Positions 24,400-33,524 of a stretch of DNA of 64,000 bases are shown here, piece by piece (position 1 is the stretch's first letter; each line of letters starts with the position of its first letter). The notes below the pieces were generated by a model. It searched no databases. It was given only the letters and a program-made list of their open reading frames with translations, and was not told the DNA's origin. The stretch covers positions 372,001-436,000 of the forward strand of contig NZ_WAEL01000001.1 of assembly GCF_011742925.1 (NCBI RefSeq). Direction: 5' to 3'. Origin of the DNA: Fibrivirga algicola (GTDB lineage: Bacteria; Bacteroidota; Bacteroidia; Cytophagales; Spirosomataceae). Made by a program: the position numbers and the translations under genes.

Positions 24400-25500
24400 T
24401 TATGCTCCGTGCAGGAATTCCATGATGTCGCCGTCCTGAACAACGTATTCTTTGCCTTCAACCGAGAGTTTACCTGCCTCGCGAACGGCGGATTCAGATT
24501 TCAATTGCTCAAAGTCCGCCAGTTTGATCACCTGTGCGCGAATGAATTTCTTCTCAAAATCGGTGTGAATGACACCCGCTGCAGCGGGCGCTTTCCAGCC
24601 GCGACGGATGGTCCAGGCACGTACTTCTTTCACACCGGCGGTGAAGTAGGTGATGAGACCCAATAACGAGTAAGACGCCCGTATGAGTTTGCTCAGGCCC
24701 GATTCAGTGAGGCCATACTCGCTCAAAAACAGTTCACGCTCTTCTGCATCTTCCATTTCTGCAATCTGCGATTCGATACCTGCCGAGATGATAACGACTT
24801 CGGCTCCTTCGGCTTTGGCCGCTTCGCGCAGCTTGTCCGAATAGGCATTGCCGTCGGGTAATGAAGCTTCGTCTACGTTGGCTACGTACAGTACCGGTTT
24901 CACCGTGAGCAGGTCAATGTCGCCAATGGCTTCTTCCTGTTCTTCGGGTGTTACCTGAACGGTGCGGGCGCTCTTGCCCTGTTCCAGCGCCGTCTTGTAC
25001 TGCTTCAGCACTTCAAGTGAGGCTTTCGCCTTAGCATCACCTGACTTGGCGTTGCGTTCAACCTTTTGAATCTTTTTGTCGACCGACTCTAAATCTTTGA
25101 GTTGTAGCTCGGCGTCGATAATCTCTTTGTCGAAAACAGGGTCTACCCGGCCTTCTACGTGCACGATGTTATCGTCTTCGAAGCAGCGGACTACGTGTAC
25201 GATCGCGTCGACTTCGCGAATATTAGCCAGGAATTTATTTCCTAAACCAGCCCCCTGGCTAGCCCCTTTTACCAGACCGGCAATGTCGACAAACTCGATG
25301 ATGGTAGGCACCACGCGCTGTGGATTGACCAGGGTTTCGAGCGAATCGAGGCGCGGGTCGGGCACGGTCACCACACCGACGTTCGGCTCGATGGTGCAGA
25401 AAGGGTAGTTGGCGGCTTCGGCTTTACCGCTCGAAATCGCATTGAATAGGGTGGATTTACCAACGTTCGGTAAGCCCACAATGCCACATTGAAGTCCCAT
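24400..25500 (-). CDS. ychF: Redox-regulated ATPase YchF (Ola1 family)
   Basis: The 366-residue protein is a full-length member of the Obg-related YchF family, ribosome-associated ATPases. It has G1 GLPNVGKSTLFNA (at about 8-20), VDIAGLVKGASQGAGLGNKFLANIREVDAI (G3 region), NVDE in place of the GTP-specific NKxD (consistent with ATP preference), a coiled-coil segment, and a C-terminal TGS domain ending EGKEYVVQDGDIMEFLHGA. It is translated from the ATG at 25500. The spacer behind its stop is filled by a heptad palindrome. Confidence 0.97.
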   Translation of the reverse strand: MGLQCGIVGLPNVGKSTLFNAISSGKAEAANYPFCTIEPNVGVVTVPDPRLDSLETLVNPQRVVPTIIEFVDIAGLVKGASQGAGLGNKFLANIREVDAIVHVVRCFEDDNIVHVEGRVDPVFDKEIIDAELQLKDLESVDKKIQKVERNAKSGDAKAKASLEVLKQYKTALEQGKSARTVQVTPEEQEEAIGDIDLLTVKPVLYVANVDEASLPDGNAYSDKLREAAKAEGAEVVIISAGIESQIAEMEDAEERELFLSEYGLTESGLSKLIRASYSLLGLITYFTAGVKEVRAWTIRRGWKAPAAAGVIHTDFEKKFIRAQVIKLADFEQLKSESAVREAGKLSVEGKEYVVQDGDIMEFLHGA

Positions 25501-25642
25501 GTAAGTAGTCTATAGCTAAATAGTCTGAAAAGTCGTATCAGGTTAATAGTCTGTAGTCTGAACAGTTACTTTGATAAGCCAGCTACCTGTCGAGGGTATG
25601 GGCTACCAACCTGGAACGATCGATCCGACTCGCAAAAGTACA

Positions 25643-25676
25643 ACAAAAAAGCCTCGGACTGGGTGCCGGGGCTTTG
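25643..25676 (-). terminator. Terminator of the PUR-protein gene
   Basis: On the minus strand, downstream of the PUR gene stop at 25702, AAAGCCCCGGC pairs imperfectly with GTCCGAGGCTTT around a short loop and is followed by TTTTTTG. Confidence 0.7.
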
Positions 25677-25701
25677 TAATGCACTTATCCGTGAAATAGG
25701 A

Positions 25702-26025
25702 CTATTCCCATTTTAGGCTACTACTGAGGTCGTCGCTCAGTTCTTCGGGCTGATTAAACTGAGCGAAGTCAACATCGGGCATTAGCTCGGTTTTTACATA
25801 GTCGATTGTTTCCTGTAGCGCTTCGATGAACTTAGCAAAATCCTCTTTATACAGGAACATTTTCTGCTTTTCGTAGCTGAAACTGTCGCCCTGGGGTTGG
25901 CGACGGCTCTCGGTCAGGATGAGGTAGTAATCGTTGGCTCGAGTCGCTTTCACGTCGAAAAAGTACGTTCTCTTGCCTGCCCGCACCCGTTTTGAGTAAA
26001 TTTTCTCCTTATCTCTGTCCTCCAC
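25702..26025 (-). CDS. PUR-family (DUF3276) nucleic-acid-binding protein
   Basis: The 107-residue protein matches the small bacterial PUR-alpha-like family found in Bacteroidota and spirochaetes: EKIYSKRVRAGKRTYFFDVKATRANDYYLILTESRR, then the FSYEKQKMFLYKEDFAKFIEAL repeat half, and an acidic tail (EELSDDLSSSLKW). PUR domains bind single-stranded purine-rich DNA or RNA, and the Borrelia homologue is a regulator. The start is GTG at 26025; no ATG is in frame nearby. It is monocistronic with its own terminator. Confidence 0.88.
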   Translation of the reverse strand: MEDRDKEKIYSKRVRAGKRTYFFDVKATRANDYYLILTESRRQPQGDSFSYEKQKMFLYKEDFAKFIEALQETIDYVKTELMPDVDFAQFNQPEELSDDLSSSLKWE

Positions 26026-26171
26026 TTGTGAAAAAAGTTAAACGCTATTGGCTGCCAAAGTACAGTGAATGGTAGTAGAATAATAAACAAGCCGCAAAAT
26101 AATTTTAGGTAAACATTGGCTCGCAATCGTCACAAAGCACAGACGGCCAAATGCGGTCCGGGGGGCAAGGC

Positions 26172-26202
26172 TTTGCTTTTTAAGTGGTTATGCCTATCTT
26201 TG
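26172..26202 (+). promoter_or_regulatory. Bacteroidota-type promoter of the RlpA-like gene
   Basis: TTTG (26172-26175) is followed by 19 nt and then TATCTTTG (26195-26202), matching the TTTG-N19-TAnnTTTG promoter of the phylum. Transcription would start near 26210, about 85 nt before the chosen start codon. Confidence 0.6.
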
Positions 26203-26294
26203 TATTAAGGGAATTGCATTTTTTGGTGAAAGAAGGCGTTAGGGATCCTCTTCCGGTAAGTCTTCTTTTTATTGTTACACTAACCAAAAACTGT

Positions 26295-26741
26295 ATGAGT
26301 TTACTAATGTCCCTACTGCTGTTTTCGGGCAGTATCCATCCGACAGAGGCCCCTGAGAAGGGCCTCATACAGCAGGAAGGTAAAGCGTCTTACTATGCGA
26401 ATAAGTTTAGTGGGCGTAGAACTAGTAACGGTGAGCACGTTAAACAACACATTTTTACGGGGGCTCACCGGTATCTCCCATTTAATACGCTGGTTGAAGT
26501 AACCAACAAGGCAAACCAGCAGTCGGTCATCATCCGGATCAATGATCGGGGGCCGTTTACAAAAGGCCGCGTAGTCGATATGACGTACGCCGCCGCCAAA
26601 GCCATTGGCATGCTCGGACGGGGCGTGGCCAATGTTACTCTCCGGGTAGTGAATACCACCAAAATGGTGGCGCTGCTCGATCAATCGCTAACGCTTGATA
26701 GGCGTTCGCCCCTGCTGCCGGATCTTATGCCGGTGCAGTAA
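26295..26741 (+). CDS. RlpA-like septal-ring lytic transglycosylase family protein
   Basis: From the ATG at 26295 the product is 148 residues (the open frame begins at 26184 but the promoter lies inside that extension, so the inner start is preferred). Residues 1-16 are hydrophobic (MSLLMSLLLFSGSIHP), a short leader. The rest is the RlpA double-psi beta-barrel: GKASYYANKFSGRRTSNGE, LPFNTLVEVTNKANQQSVIIRINDRGPFTKGRVVDMTYAAAKAIGM. The conserved Asp in INDRGPF and His-containing loop are in place. RlpA proteins cleave denuded glycan strands at the septum; no SPOR domain is present, so localisation must come from elsewhere. Confidence 0.88.
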   Translation: MSLLMSLLLFSGSIHPTEAPEKGLIQQEGKASYYANKFSGRRTSNGEHVKQHIFTGAHRYLPFNTLVEVTNKANQQSVIIRINDRGPFTKGRVVDMTYAAAKAIGMLGRGVANVTLRVVNTTKMVALLDQSLTLDRRSPLLPDLMPVQ

Positions 26742-26818
26742 CGGCGGGGATAGCTGCGAAACGACGTAGACTATACCTGTACCGGATTATCCGTGCGGAC
26801 GAGTACAGTCCGATTTTT

Positions 26819-26893
26819 AAAAACCTGATTCACGGGCTGGCCCCCTTTTTGCAATTCCCTAAGTAGGACGCCAGACTCACGAATCAGGTTTTT
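26819..26893 (+). terminator. Terminator after the RlpA-like gene
   Basis: AAAAACCTGATTC (26819-26831) pairs exactly with GAATCAGGTTTTT (26881-26893) around a 49-nt loop with further partial pairing, and is followed by TTTG. Confidence 0.6.
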
Positions 26894-26998
26894 TGTTTGT
26901 AAACGACGCTGGATTGTGGATATTAGACGTTGAAAGTGTAGTGTCGAACCGGACGGGCGTACCCGCTCCAACTTCGGTACCCATTAGTAAGTTAACGA

Positions 26999-27958
26999 TT
27001 GACTACCGAAGCTCTAGCTCCGGTGCTACAGGCTTTGGCAAACACACTCAACTTATCGCAGGTACGTTCATTCGGAAACGTCGAATTTCTGGCTCGTCAG
27101 TTAGTGGAGGGCTTCATTACCGGGCTACATAAATCGCCATTTCACGGTTTCTCGGTCGAGTTTGCCGAACACCGACTCTATAACCCCGGCGAGAGCACGC
27201 GCTACATCGACTGGAAGGTATATGGTAAAACGGATAAGCTCTTTGTCAAACGGTATGAGGAGGAAACCAATCTTCGCTGCCACCTGCTGATCGATACGTC
27301 GTCGTCGATGTATTACCCCGAAAAAGACTACGGGAAGGTCACCTTCAGCGCGATGGGGGCGGCTAGCTTAGCGTATATGCTACAGAAGCAGCGCGACGCG
27401 GTAAGCCTGTGCACGTTTTCGAGCGAGATGGAGGTGCAGACACCCGTGAAATCAACGCCGGGTCACGTGCACAAGATCTTCACACTGCTCGATCAGGTAT
27501 TGCAATCGCCCAAGCCCAACCGCCGGACCAGCACCGCCGAGGTGATTCACGAGATTGCCGAAAAAATAAATAAGCGCTCGCTGGTTGTTCTCTTCAGCGA
27601 TATGTTCGACACCGCCGGTGCCGACCCTGCCCGGCAGGATGCCCTGTTCTCGGCCCTGCAACACCTGCGCCATAATCTGCACGAGGTGCTCATTTTTCAC
27701 GTCACCGATCGCAAAACCGAACAGGCGTTTGCTTTTGAAGACCGCCCGTATGAGTTTATCGACTTAGAGACGGAAGCTCGCGTAAAATTACAGCCAAATC
27801 AGGTACGTGATGCCTATAAGCAGGCTGTGAGCGACTACCTGCAAGGGCTGAAAATGCGCTGCGCCCAGTACCGAATTGACTTCATCGAGGCCGACATCGC
27901 CGAAGGCTTCGAGCCCATCCTGAGCGCGTATCTGGTGAAGCGCACGAAGATGCGATAG
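26999..27958 (+). CDS. DUF58 / von Willebrand A-like protein
   Basis: The 319-residue protein has the DUF58 core EGFITGLHKSPFHGFSVEFAEHRLYNPGESTRYIDWKVYGKTDKLFVKRYEEETNLRCHLLIDTSSSM, where DTSSS is a MIDAS-like metal site. Members are normally encoded beside MoxR ATPases and BatA/B/C proteins, but none is adjacent here. An in-frame stop at 26993-26995 means the start must be TTG at 26999, GTG at 27023 or TTG at 27035; no ATG is possible before the conserved core. The TTG region lies inside a palindrome that also occurs at 15461. Role probably chaperone- or envelope-stress related, by family. Confidence 0.88.
   Translation: MTTEALAPVLQALANTLNLSQVRSFGNVEFLARQLVEGFITGLHKSPFHGFSVEFAEHRLYNPGESTRYIDWKVYGKTDKLFVKRYEEETNLRCHLLIDTSSSMYYPEKDYGKVTFSAMGAASLAYMLQKQRDAVSLCTFSSEMEVQTPVKSTPGHVHKIFTLLDQVLQSPKPNRRTSTAEVIHEIAEKINKRSLVVLFSDMFDTAGADPARQDALFSALQHLRHNLHEVLIFHVTDRKTEQAFAFEDRPYEFIDLETEARVKLQPNQVRDAYKQAVSDYLQGLKMRCAQYRIDFIEADIAEGFEPILSAYLVKRTKMR
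27003..27029. repeat. Dispersed palindrome at the start of the DUF58 gene
   Basis: On the minus strand this reads GTAGCACCGGAGC followed by TAGAGCTTCGGTAG and is about 21 of 24 identical to 15461-15484. A matching ACTTCGGTA lies at 26971-26979, so the region holds nested inverted repeats. Confidence 0.55.
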
Positions 27959-27976
27959 GTGGCGTTGTGTTTTCTT

Positions 27977-28027
27977 GTCGGTTTTTACCCCCAACTCTCC
28001 TCAGGGGAGTTGGGGGTAAAAACCGAC
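27977..28027. terminator. 24-bp hairpin between DUF58 and M20 genes
   Basis: A 20-bp perfect stem (GTCGGTTTTTACCCCCAACT with its complement, 27977-27996 and 28008-28027) is extended by about 4 bp with one G-U around a small loop. It lies between convergent genes, 18 nt from one stop and 4 nt from the other. Confidence 0.85.
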
Positions 28028-28031
28028 TTCC

Positions 28032-29681
28032 CTACTTGCCCGCCGCTGCTTTCTGATCGTCGCGAAGCGTGGGGTATTTAATGCCTAGTTGTTCCAGGTA
28101 CGTCTTGTACTTGGTTGGGTCGTAATAGAAGGCCTTCAACTTCGGTTTAAAATCGGTCATGATTTTCTCGTTCAGGTAAACCGCCGGGTTTTCCTTAGCC
28201 GTAATGAGCGAGGTATATTTCAGCTCTTTCGTTTGCTCATTAACGTAATACTCCTTTGCTTGCTGAATCAGATCGGGCCGTAGCAGCAGATCGAGCAGGG
28301 TCATAGCCTCAGCTTTGGCACCAGCTACCACGCCTTTATGTGCAATGGGCGTAGCCATCGAAATGGCGTTACTCCAGTGGTGGCCGGGCAAGTCCGGAAT
28401 GTTGCTGGGGTATCGGAGAACAACGGTGGGTACCGACCAGGCAATGTCGGCAATGTCGTCGGAACCACCCGTCAGCGGTACAAACGATTGTCCGCCCATC
28501 ATCATAGTTGGGGCCGTGTTGGCTGGCAGGCTCAGGCTGTCGAGTTTCATGGCCAATCCTTCTACCTTACGGGCCATCATTTCTTTCTGCGTGGCTTTAG
28601 CCAACATCTGATCTTCAGGCGACCAGGCGGGCAGTCCCACTTTTCTGATGTTTTCTGTCATGGCCTCGGCAATCGGCTTGTTGAAATGCCCCGGCCAGGC
28701 CGACCCCAGAATGTCGTAGGTAAATTTGGTGTCGGTCATTTTGGCTGCCCCCTCTGCCATTGCCAGACCGGTTTCGAACAGGCTGCGAATTTTTGGGTAG
28801 CTACGCTCGCGGAAATAGTACCAAACCGACGCCTTCGACGGTACTACGTTGGGTTGGTCGCCTCCGTCGGAGATCACGTAATGCGAACGCTGGGTTAACT
28901 CCAGGTGCTCACGGCGGAAGTTCCAGCCGATGTTCATTAACTCTACCGCATCCAGCGCCGACCGACCACGCCAGGGTGCTGCGGCGGCATGGGCTGCTGA
29001 TCCTTCGAACGTGAACCGAACCGAAATAAGGCCGTTGTTGCCTGCGTCGCCGTACGACGTAACCAGGTTACTGCCTACATGGGTGAAGATACAGGCGTCG
29101 ACATCCTTGAAATAGCCATCCCGGATGTAAAACGCTTTGGCGCCCACCAGCTCTTCGGCTACCCCCGGCCAGAGCATCAACGTACCTGAAATCTTGTCGC
29201 GCTCCATTAGCTTCTTCACAGCCAGTGCGGCCACGATGTTCAGCGCCTGGCCCGAGTTATGCCCTTCGCCGTGGCCCGGTGCTCCATCAACGATTGGGTC
29301 GCGGTAGGCTACGCCGGGCTTCTGACTAGCTTTCGGAATACAGTCAATGTCGGAACCGATGGCGATGACAGGTTTGCCGCTGCCCCAGGTGGCGATCCAG
29401 GCGGTAGGCATGCCCGAAATGTTTTTCTGGATGGTAAAGCCTTCCTTCTCAAGCAGCGTGGTCAGGTACGTAAACGTCTCGGTTTCCTGAAAACCCAGTT
29501 CTGAAAAGCTAAAGAGCATGTCATTGATCTGCTGGGCCTGATCCTTGCGGGCCTCTACCGACGCAACGGCCTCGGCCTTTAGCTTGTCAAGTGGGGTAAG
29601 GGACGGTTGCTTTTTTTGTTTTTGCGCTATCACCAGCGCAGGGAGCAGGAGTAAGGCAAAAAATAGGTAAGTGTTTCGCAT
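28032..29681 (-). CDS. Secreted M20-family amidohydrolase (AbgB-like)
   Basis: The 549-residue protein has a signal peptide (1-19, ending VIAQ) and an M20D peptidase body. Metal-ligand regions are GSDIDCIPKASQKPG, PGHGEGHNSGQAL, LWPGVAEELVGAKAF and HVGSN, and a dimerisation domain is inserted (RFTFEGSAAHAAAAPWRGRSALDAVELMN). The closest well-known relatives cleave p-aminobenzoyl-glutamate or N-acyl amino acids. The leader indicates periplasmic action, so a peptide or amidated scavenged substrate is likely. The C-terminal 70 residues are charged and follow the catalytic domain. Confidence 0.9.
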   Translation of the reverse strand: MRNTYLFFALLLLPALVIAQKQKKQPSLTPLDKLKAEAVASVEARKDQAQQINDMLFSFSELGFQETETFTYLTTLLEKEGFTIQKNISGMPTAWIATWGSGKPVIAIGSDIDCIPKASQKPGVAYRDPIVDGAPGHGEGHNSGQALNIVAALAVKKLMERDKISGTLMLWPGVAEELVGAKAFYIRDGYFKDVDACIFTHVGSNLVTSYGDAGNNGLISVRFTFEGSAAHAAAAPWRGRSALDAVELMNIGWNFRREHLELTQRSHYVISDGGDQPNVVPSKASVWYYFRERSYPKIRSLFETGLAMAEGAAKMTDTKFTYDILGSAWPGHFNKPIAEAMTENIRKVGLPAWSPEDQMLAKATQKEMMARKVEGLAMKLDSLSLPANTAPTMMMGGQSFVPLTGGSDDIADIAWSVPTVVLRYPSNIPDLPGHHWSNAISMATPIAHKGVVAGAKAEAMTLLDLLLRPDLIQQAKEYYVNEQTKELKYTSLITAKENPAVYLNEKIMTDFKPKLKAFYYDPTKYKTYLEQLGIKYPTLRDDQKAAAGK

Positions 29682-29824
29682 ACAGGTGTATTCTGATTGG
29701 TTGGTTCAGACAAGATAGGGAAATGCCCTATGTGATAGGTGTTTTGTCAATGGCTAAATTGATAGTTGACCCGGACTTTCCAACGGTGGCACGCCTTTTA
29801 GACTCATTGCTGAAAAAAGAGCGA

Positions 29825-30217
29825 ATGAAAAAGGCGATTGTAGGGCTGCTGTGGGTTGTTATGGCTTGTCAGGGGACAAAAGGTGAGTTGGTGACTCCCG
29901 ACTTATTAGCTCGTACCTGGCTGCAGCAAAGCGTTGATGGAACGACGCTTCAGTATCCAATTCAGGTTGAATTTACCCGGCTGGGTACGTTGTTGTACGG
30001 TACCGAAAAGCGATCTGGTGGGTGTTGCGTGCCGTCTCGGTTCAGGACGATCAACGCCCAAATCGAGTTTTTAGGTGACGAAAGCCCTACTCCTCAGTGT
30101 GCTACTGTTTCCTGTAGCATACACCCCTTTCTGACTGGTACGCTCTGGAAAATAGATGAATTGACCGCCACCCAACTGGTGCTGAAAGCCGGAAATCAAA
30201 CCTTACGCTTCAGGTAA
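29825..30217 (+). CDS. Small putative lipoprotein
   Basis: From the ATG at 29825 the product is 130 residues with a lipoprotein signal (MKKAIVGLLWVVMAC, lipobox VMAC). An earlier ATG at 29723 would add an unlikely N-terminus. The mature protein contains a paired Cys region (RSGGCCVPSRF and ECATVSCS-like QCATVSCSIH), suggesting disulfides, and ends in LKAGNQTLRFR. I do not recognise the family. It stands alone between the M20 gene (divergent) and a convergent barrel protein. Confidence 0.6.
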   Translation: MKKAIVGLLWVVMACQGTKGELVTPDLLARTWLQQSVDGTTLQYPIQVEFTRLGTLLYGTEKRSGGCCVPSRFRTINAQIEFLGDESPTPQCATVSCSIHPFLTGTLWKIDELTATQLVLKAGNQTLRFR

Positions 30218-30242
30218 ACGCAAGATGCAGTTACACGGGCAT

Positions 30243-31415
30243 CTACCGACTAATGAGGGGAAGCGCCACCGTAAGTTGATAAGACCGTGACGTACCCAGC
30301 CGAGTAACGTTATCCAAAACGATGTGGGGCACCGTCCGCAACTCGATCAGCAAATGCCGCTTGTTGGTGAGGGGTAGCTCGGCTCCAGCCCCCAACAGGT
30401 AGCCAAGACCAAGCCCCGATTTGATCGGGATAGGTACGTTCGTGAGGTTATCGCCACTATATACACCCCCTACGTTGAATTTGTAGGCTAGTGAACCGCC
30501 CGCTTTGGCGTATAAGCGCACCGATTTTACAGACGTGATCACGTACCGGGCAGTAATAGGCATGGTAAAGTATTGCTCCTTAAACGAGTAAAAGCGCGTC
30601 CGTGAATCGGTAGGGTCGAGTGTATTGTTAATGGCAACAGTCTTCTCCGTGAGAACCGATGTGTACTGAACCTCAACGCCGAGGGAAAGTTTTTTGCGGG
30701 GAGCGAGTGTAAAGAAAAGACCCGTTACACCCGTGTATTGGGTACTGTAGGCACCGTTGGGGTTCCAAATGGGCTTAAAGCTTGCCTGACTAGCGCCATA
30801 AAACCAGGAATTTGCGGCGACGCCAGCCAATATACCTGCTTCATACGCCAGTTTTCGGCTGACGGCAGGAGCCGACCGTTGCGGTTCGATACACTGATTA
30901 TAAGCAGTGATAACTCGCTCAAAATAACTCCGGCTGAAATAGTACAATTGAATAGATAGAAGACGTTTAACTGCTGGGTCACTACAGCCAGTCAGGTGCT
31001 GGTTAAGTATGAGCAGCGCCATACTTTTTCGAAGAGGTATAAACGCTCCATCGGGTAGCCGAATCGCATGGGTTAACCGTTCTTCGGGCTTGATCAACTC
31101 AAATAGACTCACGCGGCCAGTGCTGATTTCCTTTACGAAGGTTTGTACGGGTACGTCATTGTCGAGCCACTTAGCAGATCTGACGGCGGGCTGGCCTTCC
31201 GCTTTGTAGGCGCTGATTGTTTCGGGCGTATACTGTCTGTCGTTTCCATCCTGTTTACTCCTAAACCAGACCGAGGCATTGTCTCTGTCCCGCACTTCGC
31301 CGCGCAGGGTGTCGCCTTTTGTTGTAACCACATAGCCGGGTGTGAAAAACAGTTGCGCAGTGGCTAGATGAGGCAGCGAGAGTAACAGTAGCAGAACGGT
31401 AGCTCTACAAATCAT
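30243..31415 (-). CDS. Secreted protein with C-terminal outer-membrane barrel
   Basis: From the ATG at 31415 the product is 390 residues with a signal peptide (MICRATVLLLLLSLPHLATA). The frame is open to 31583, but the inner ATG starts exactly at the leader. Residues about 25-115 contain a small domain (GYVVTTKGDTLRGEVRDRDNASVWFR) seen at the N-terminus of many Cytophagales outer-membrane proteins. After about residue 175 comes a beta-barrel-like region of alternating strands ending SYQLTVALPLISR. No enzymatic motif. Probably a surface or outer-membrane protein of unknown role. Confidence 0.65.
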   Translation of the reverse strand: MICRATVLLLLLSLPHLATAQLFFTPGYVVTTKGDTLRGEVRDRDNASVWFRSKQDGNDRQYTPETISAYKAEGQPAVRSAKWLDNDVPVQTFVKEISTGRVSLFELIKPEERLTHAIRLPDGAFIPLRKSMALLILNQHLTGCSDPAVKRLLSIQLYYFSRSYFERVITAYNQCIEPQRSAPAVSRKLAYEAGILAGVAANSWFYGASQASFKPIWNPNGAYSTQYTGVTGLFFTLAPRKKLSLGVEVQYTSVLTEKTVAINNTLDPTDSRTRFYSFKEQYFTMPITARYVITSVKSVRLYAKAGGSLAYKFNVGGVYSGDNLTNVPIPIKSGLGLGYLLGAGAELPLTNKRHLLIELRTVPHIVLDNVTRLGTSRSYQLTVALPLISR

Positions 31416-31644
31416 ACTGGCGGGTGAGTTTACATGGGGGATAGATCGGTAAATGTAGTAAGTAAATAAATCAGTAGAAACTGTGACCCCCCGCGAAACG
31501 AGTGGTTCTGTTGCTGGCTGCTGCCTATGCCGGGCCGCGAGGGTAGGGTGTTTTTGTGACCAACTGGTTAGAGCCAAACCCATAAAGATGTAGTAATTTT
31601 ACGCCCAGTCTGTATTGATTATTCTCGCATCTAACCGCAGTACA

Positions 31645-32862
31645 ATGGAAAAAATTAAAGTGGCTAATCCAGTAGTTGAACTGGACGGCGACGAAATGAC
31701 CCGCATTATCTGGAAGTTTATTAAAGACAAGCTGATTCTTCCTTACGTTGATGTTGATATCAAATACTTTGACCTTGGCATCGAATACCGCGATGAAACC
31801 AACGATCAGGTAACGATCGATGCCGCTAACGCCATTAAGCAGTACGGTGTAGGTATCAAATGCGCAACAATTACTCCCGATGAGCAGCGCGTTGAAGAGT
31901 TTGGCCTGAAACAAATGTGGAAGTCGCCCAACGGCACGATCCGCAATATTCTGGACGGTACCGTTTTTCGCGAGCCAATCGTGATGCAGAACGTACCCCG
32001 CCTGGTAACTAACTGGACAGCGCCAATCATCATTGGTCGTCACGCCTTTGGTGATCAGTACCGCGCTACCGATTTTGTAGTACCCGGTCCTGGTAAGCTG
32101 ACGATGAAGTTCGAAGGTGAAGACGGTAGCGTACAAGAGTTCGACGTGTACAACTTCAAAGCTCCTGGTGTGGCCATGGGCATGTACAATGTCGATGAGT
32201 CGATCCGTGGGTTTGCCCGCGCTTGTATGAACGTAGCCATGCAGAAAGGCTGGCCGCTGTACCTGTCGACGAAGAACACGATCCTGAAAAAATACGACGG
32301 TCGTTTCAAGGATATCTTCCAGGAAATCTATGACACCGAATACGCTGGTAAAGTAGAATACGAACACCGCCTGATCGATGACATGGTGGCGTCGGCGCTG
32401 AAGTGGAACGGTAACTTTGTGTGGGCCTGCAAGAACTACGATGGCGACGTACAGTCGGATACCGTAGCGCAGGGCTTCGGCTCACTGGGTCTGATGACCT
32501 CGGTATTGGTTACACCCGACGGACAGACGATGGAAGCGGAAGCTGCCCACGGAACCGTTACGCGTCACTACCGCGAATACCAGAAAGGGAATAAAACGAG
32601 CACCAACCCAATCGCTTCGATCTACGCCTGGACGCGTGGTCTGGCCTTCCGTGGTAAACTCGACGACAACCAACCGCTGATCGATTTCGCTAACGCGCTG
32701 GAAGCCGTTTGCGTTGAAGTGGTTGAAAGTGGTAAAATGACCAAAGACCTGGCCTTGTCTGTATATCCGCAGGGTACCAAGCTGATGGCCAACGAGCACT
32801 ACCTAAATACGGAAGATTTCCTCGACGCGCTGGATCAGGCGTTGCAGGCTAAGCTGGCGTAA
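31645..32862 (+). CDS. icd: NADP-dependent isocitrate dehydrogenase
   Basis: From the ATG at 31645 the product is 405 residues. It matches the eukaryote-type (type II) [58 protein letters not shown] (isocitrate contacts), [16 protein letters not shown], and the C-terminal [27 protein letters not shown], where the His and Arg/Lys contact the NADP phosphate. It oxidises isocitrate to 2-oxoglutarate in the TCA cycle. The start is chosen at this ATG because the 10 codons upstream are not conserved. A terminator follows. Confidence 0.97.
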   Translation: MEKIKVANPVVELDGDEMTRIIWKFIKDKLILPYVDVDIKYFDLGIEYRDETNDQVTIDAANAIKQYGVGIKCATITPDEQRVEEFGLKQMWKSPNGTIRNILDGTVFREPIVMQNVPRLVTNWTAPIIIGRHAFGDQYRATDFVVPGPGKLTMKFEGEDGSVQEFDVYNFKAPGVAMGMYNVDESIRGFARACMNVAMQKGWPLYLSTKNTILKKYDGRFKDIFQEIYDTEYAGKVEYEHRLIDDMVASALKWNGNFVWACKNYDGDVQSDTVAQGFGSLGLMTSVLVTPDGQTMEAEAAHGTVTRHYREYQKGNKTSTNPIASIYAWTRGLAFRGKLDDNQPLIDFANALEAVCVEVVESGKMTKDLALSVYPQGTKLMANEHYLNTEDFLDALDQALQAKLA

Positions 32863-32889
32863 TCGGCCAAAAACGAGTAGTATCCCGGA

Positions 32890-32919
32890 CCAATAAGGTT
32901 TTTCTGAAAACCTTATTGG
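32890..32919 (+). terminator. Terminator of icd
   Basis: CCAATAAGGTTTT (32890-32902) pairs exactly with AAAACCTTATTGG (32907-32919), followed by a T-rich run. Confidence 0.85.
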
Positions 32920-32949
32920 TCTTTTCTTTACCCAAAAACCAATCCTGCT

Positions 32950-33384
32950 ATGGTAAAATCAATCGCTTTTTTGTGCGCGGCTACGCTGCTGTCGGTCGCC
33001 TCATTTGCGGCTCAGCCAACTACGGATACGCCCCGCCCCCCTAAAAAACAAACTGCAACGCCCGTCGCTGCTAAATCTATGGTTCAACACATCGTTCTGT
33101 TCAAATTCAAGCCCGAAACTACGCCGGAGAAAGTAGCCGAGATCGTCGCTGCATTCGAAGCACTTCCGTCGAAGATTAAAGAAATCAAAGGCTTTCAGTG
33201 GGGCACCAACAATAGTCCTGAAAAACTGGACAAGGGCTTGACCCACGCCTTCATCCTGACGTTCGACAACGAGAAAGACCGCGACACGTACCTGCCACAC
33301 CCTGCCCACAAAGCCTTCGGCGGCGTAGTAGGCGCCTGGCTAGCCGACGTAACGGTAGTTGACTTTACCAATAAAGCGAAGTAA
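32950..33384 (+). CDS. Secreted Dabb (stress-responsive alpha/beta-barrel) protein
   Basis: The 144-residue protein has a signal peptide (MVKSIAFLCAATLLSVASFA) and a Dabb ferredoxin-like domain with MVQHIVLFKFKPETTPEKVAEIVAAFEALP, FQWGTNNSPEKLDKGLTHAFILTFDN and YLPHPAHKAFGGVV. The family is usually cytoplasmic and dimeric; export is unusual but common in Bacteroidota. The catalytic role, if any, is unknown. The gene is flanked by terminators on both sides, so it is monocistronic. Confidence 0.88.
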   Translation: MVKSIAFLCAATLLSVASFAAQPTTDTPRPPKKQTATPVAAKSMVQHIVLFKFKPETTPEKVAEIVAAFEALPSKIKEIKGFQWGTNNSPEKLDKGLTHAFILTFDNEKDRDTYLPHPAHKAFGGVVGAWLADVTVVDFTNKAK

Positions 33385-33395
33385 GAGATAGTCTT

Positions 33396-33453
33396 GTCTC
33401 TCCGTAAAACACAAAAAGGCCAGAATTGGCCTTTTTGTGTTTTACGGAGAGAC
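33396..33453 (+). terminator. Perfect 27-bp hairpin after the Dabb gene
   Basis: Positions 33396-33422 and 33427-33453 are exact reverse complements with a 4-nt loop. It begins 12 nt after the stop codon at 33384. Arms include AAAAAGGCC/GGCCTTTTT. Confidence 0.85.
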
Positions 33454-33524
33454 GTTGCGTAACTAATTTTATATAACGAGATTATTCACACATTGTAGTA
33501 ATATTAATTTTGTTAGGGAAAAGT

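Noticed and set aside
26184-26294. N-terminal extension of the RlpA-like frame
   Set aside because: A good TTTG-N19-TAnnTTTG promoter lies inside it, and the leader peptide starts at 26295.
31525-32367. 280-codon minus-strand frame across icd
   Set aside because: It lies opposite the strongly conserved isocitrate dehydrogenase core and shows no family features.
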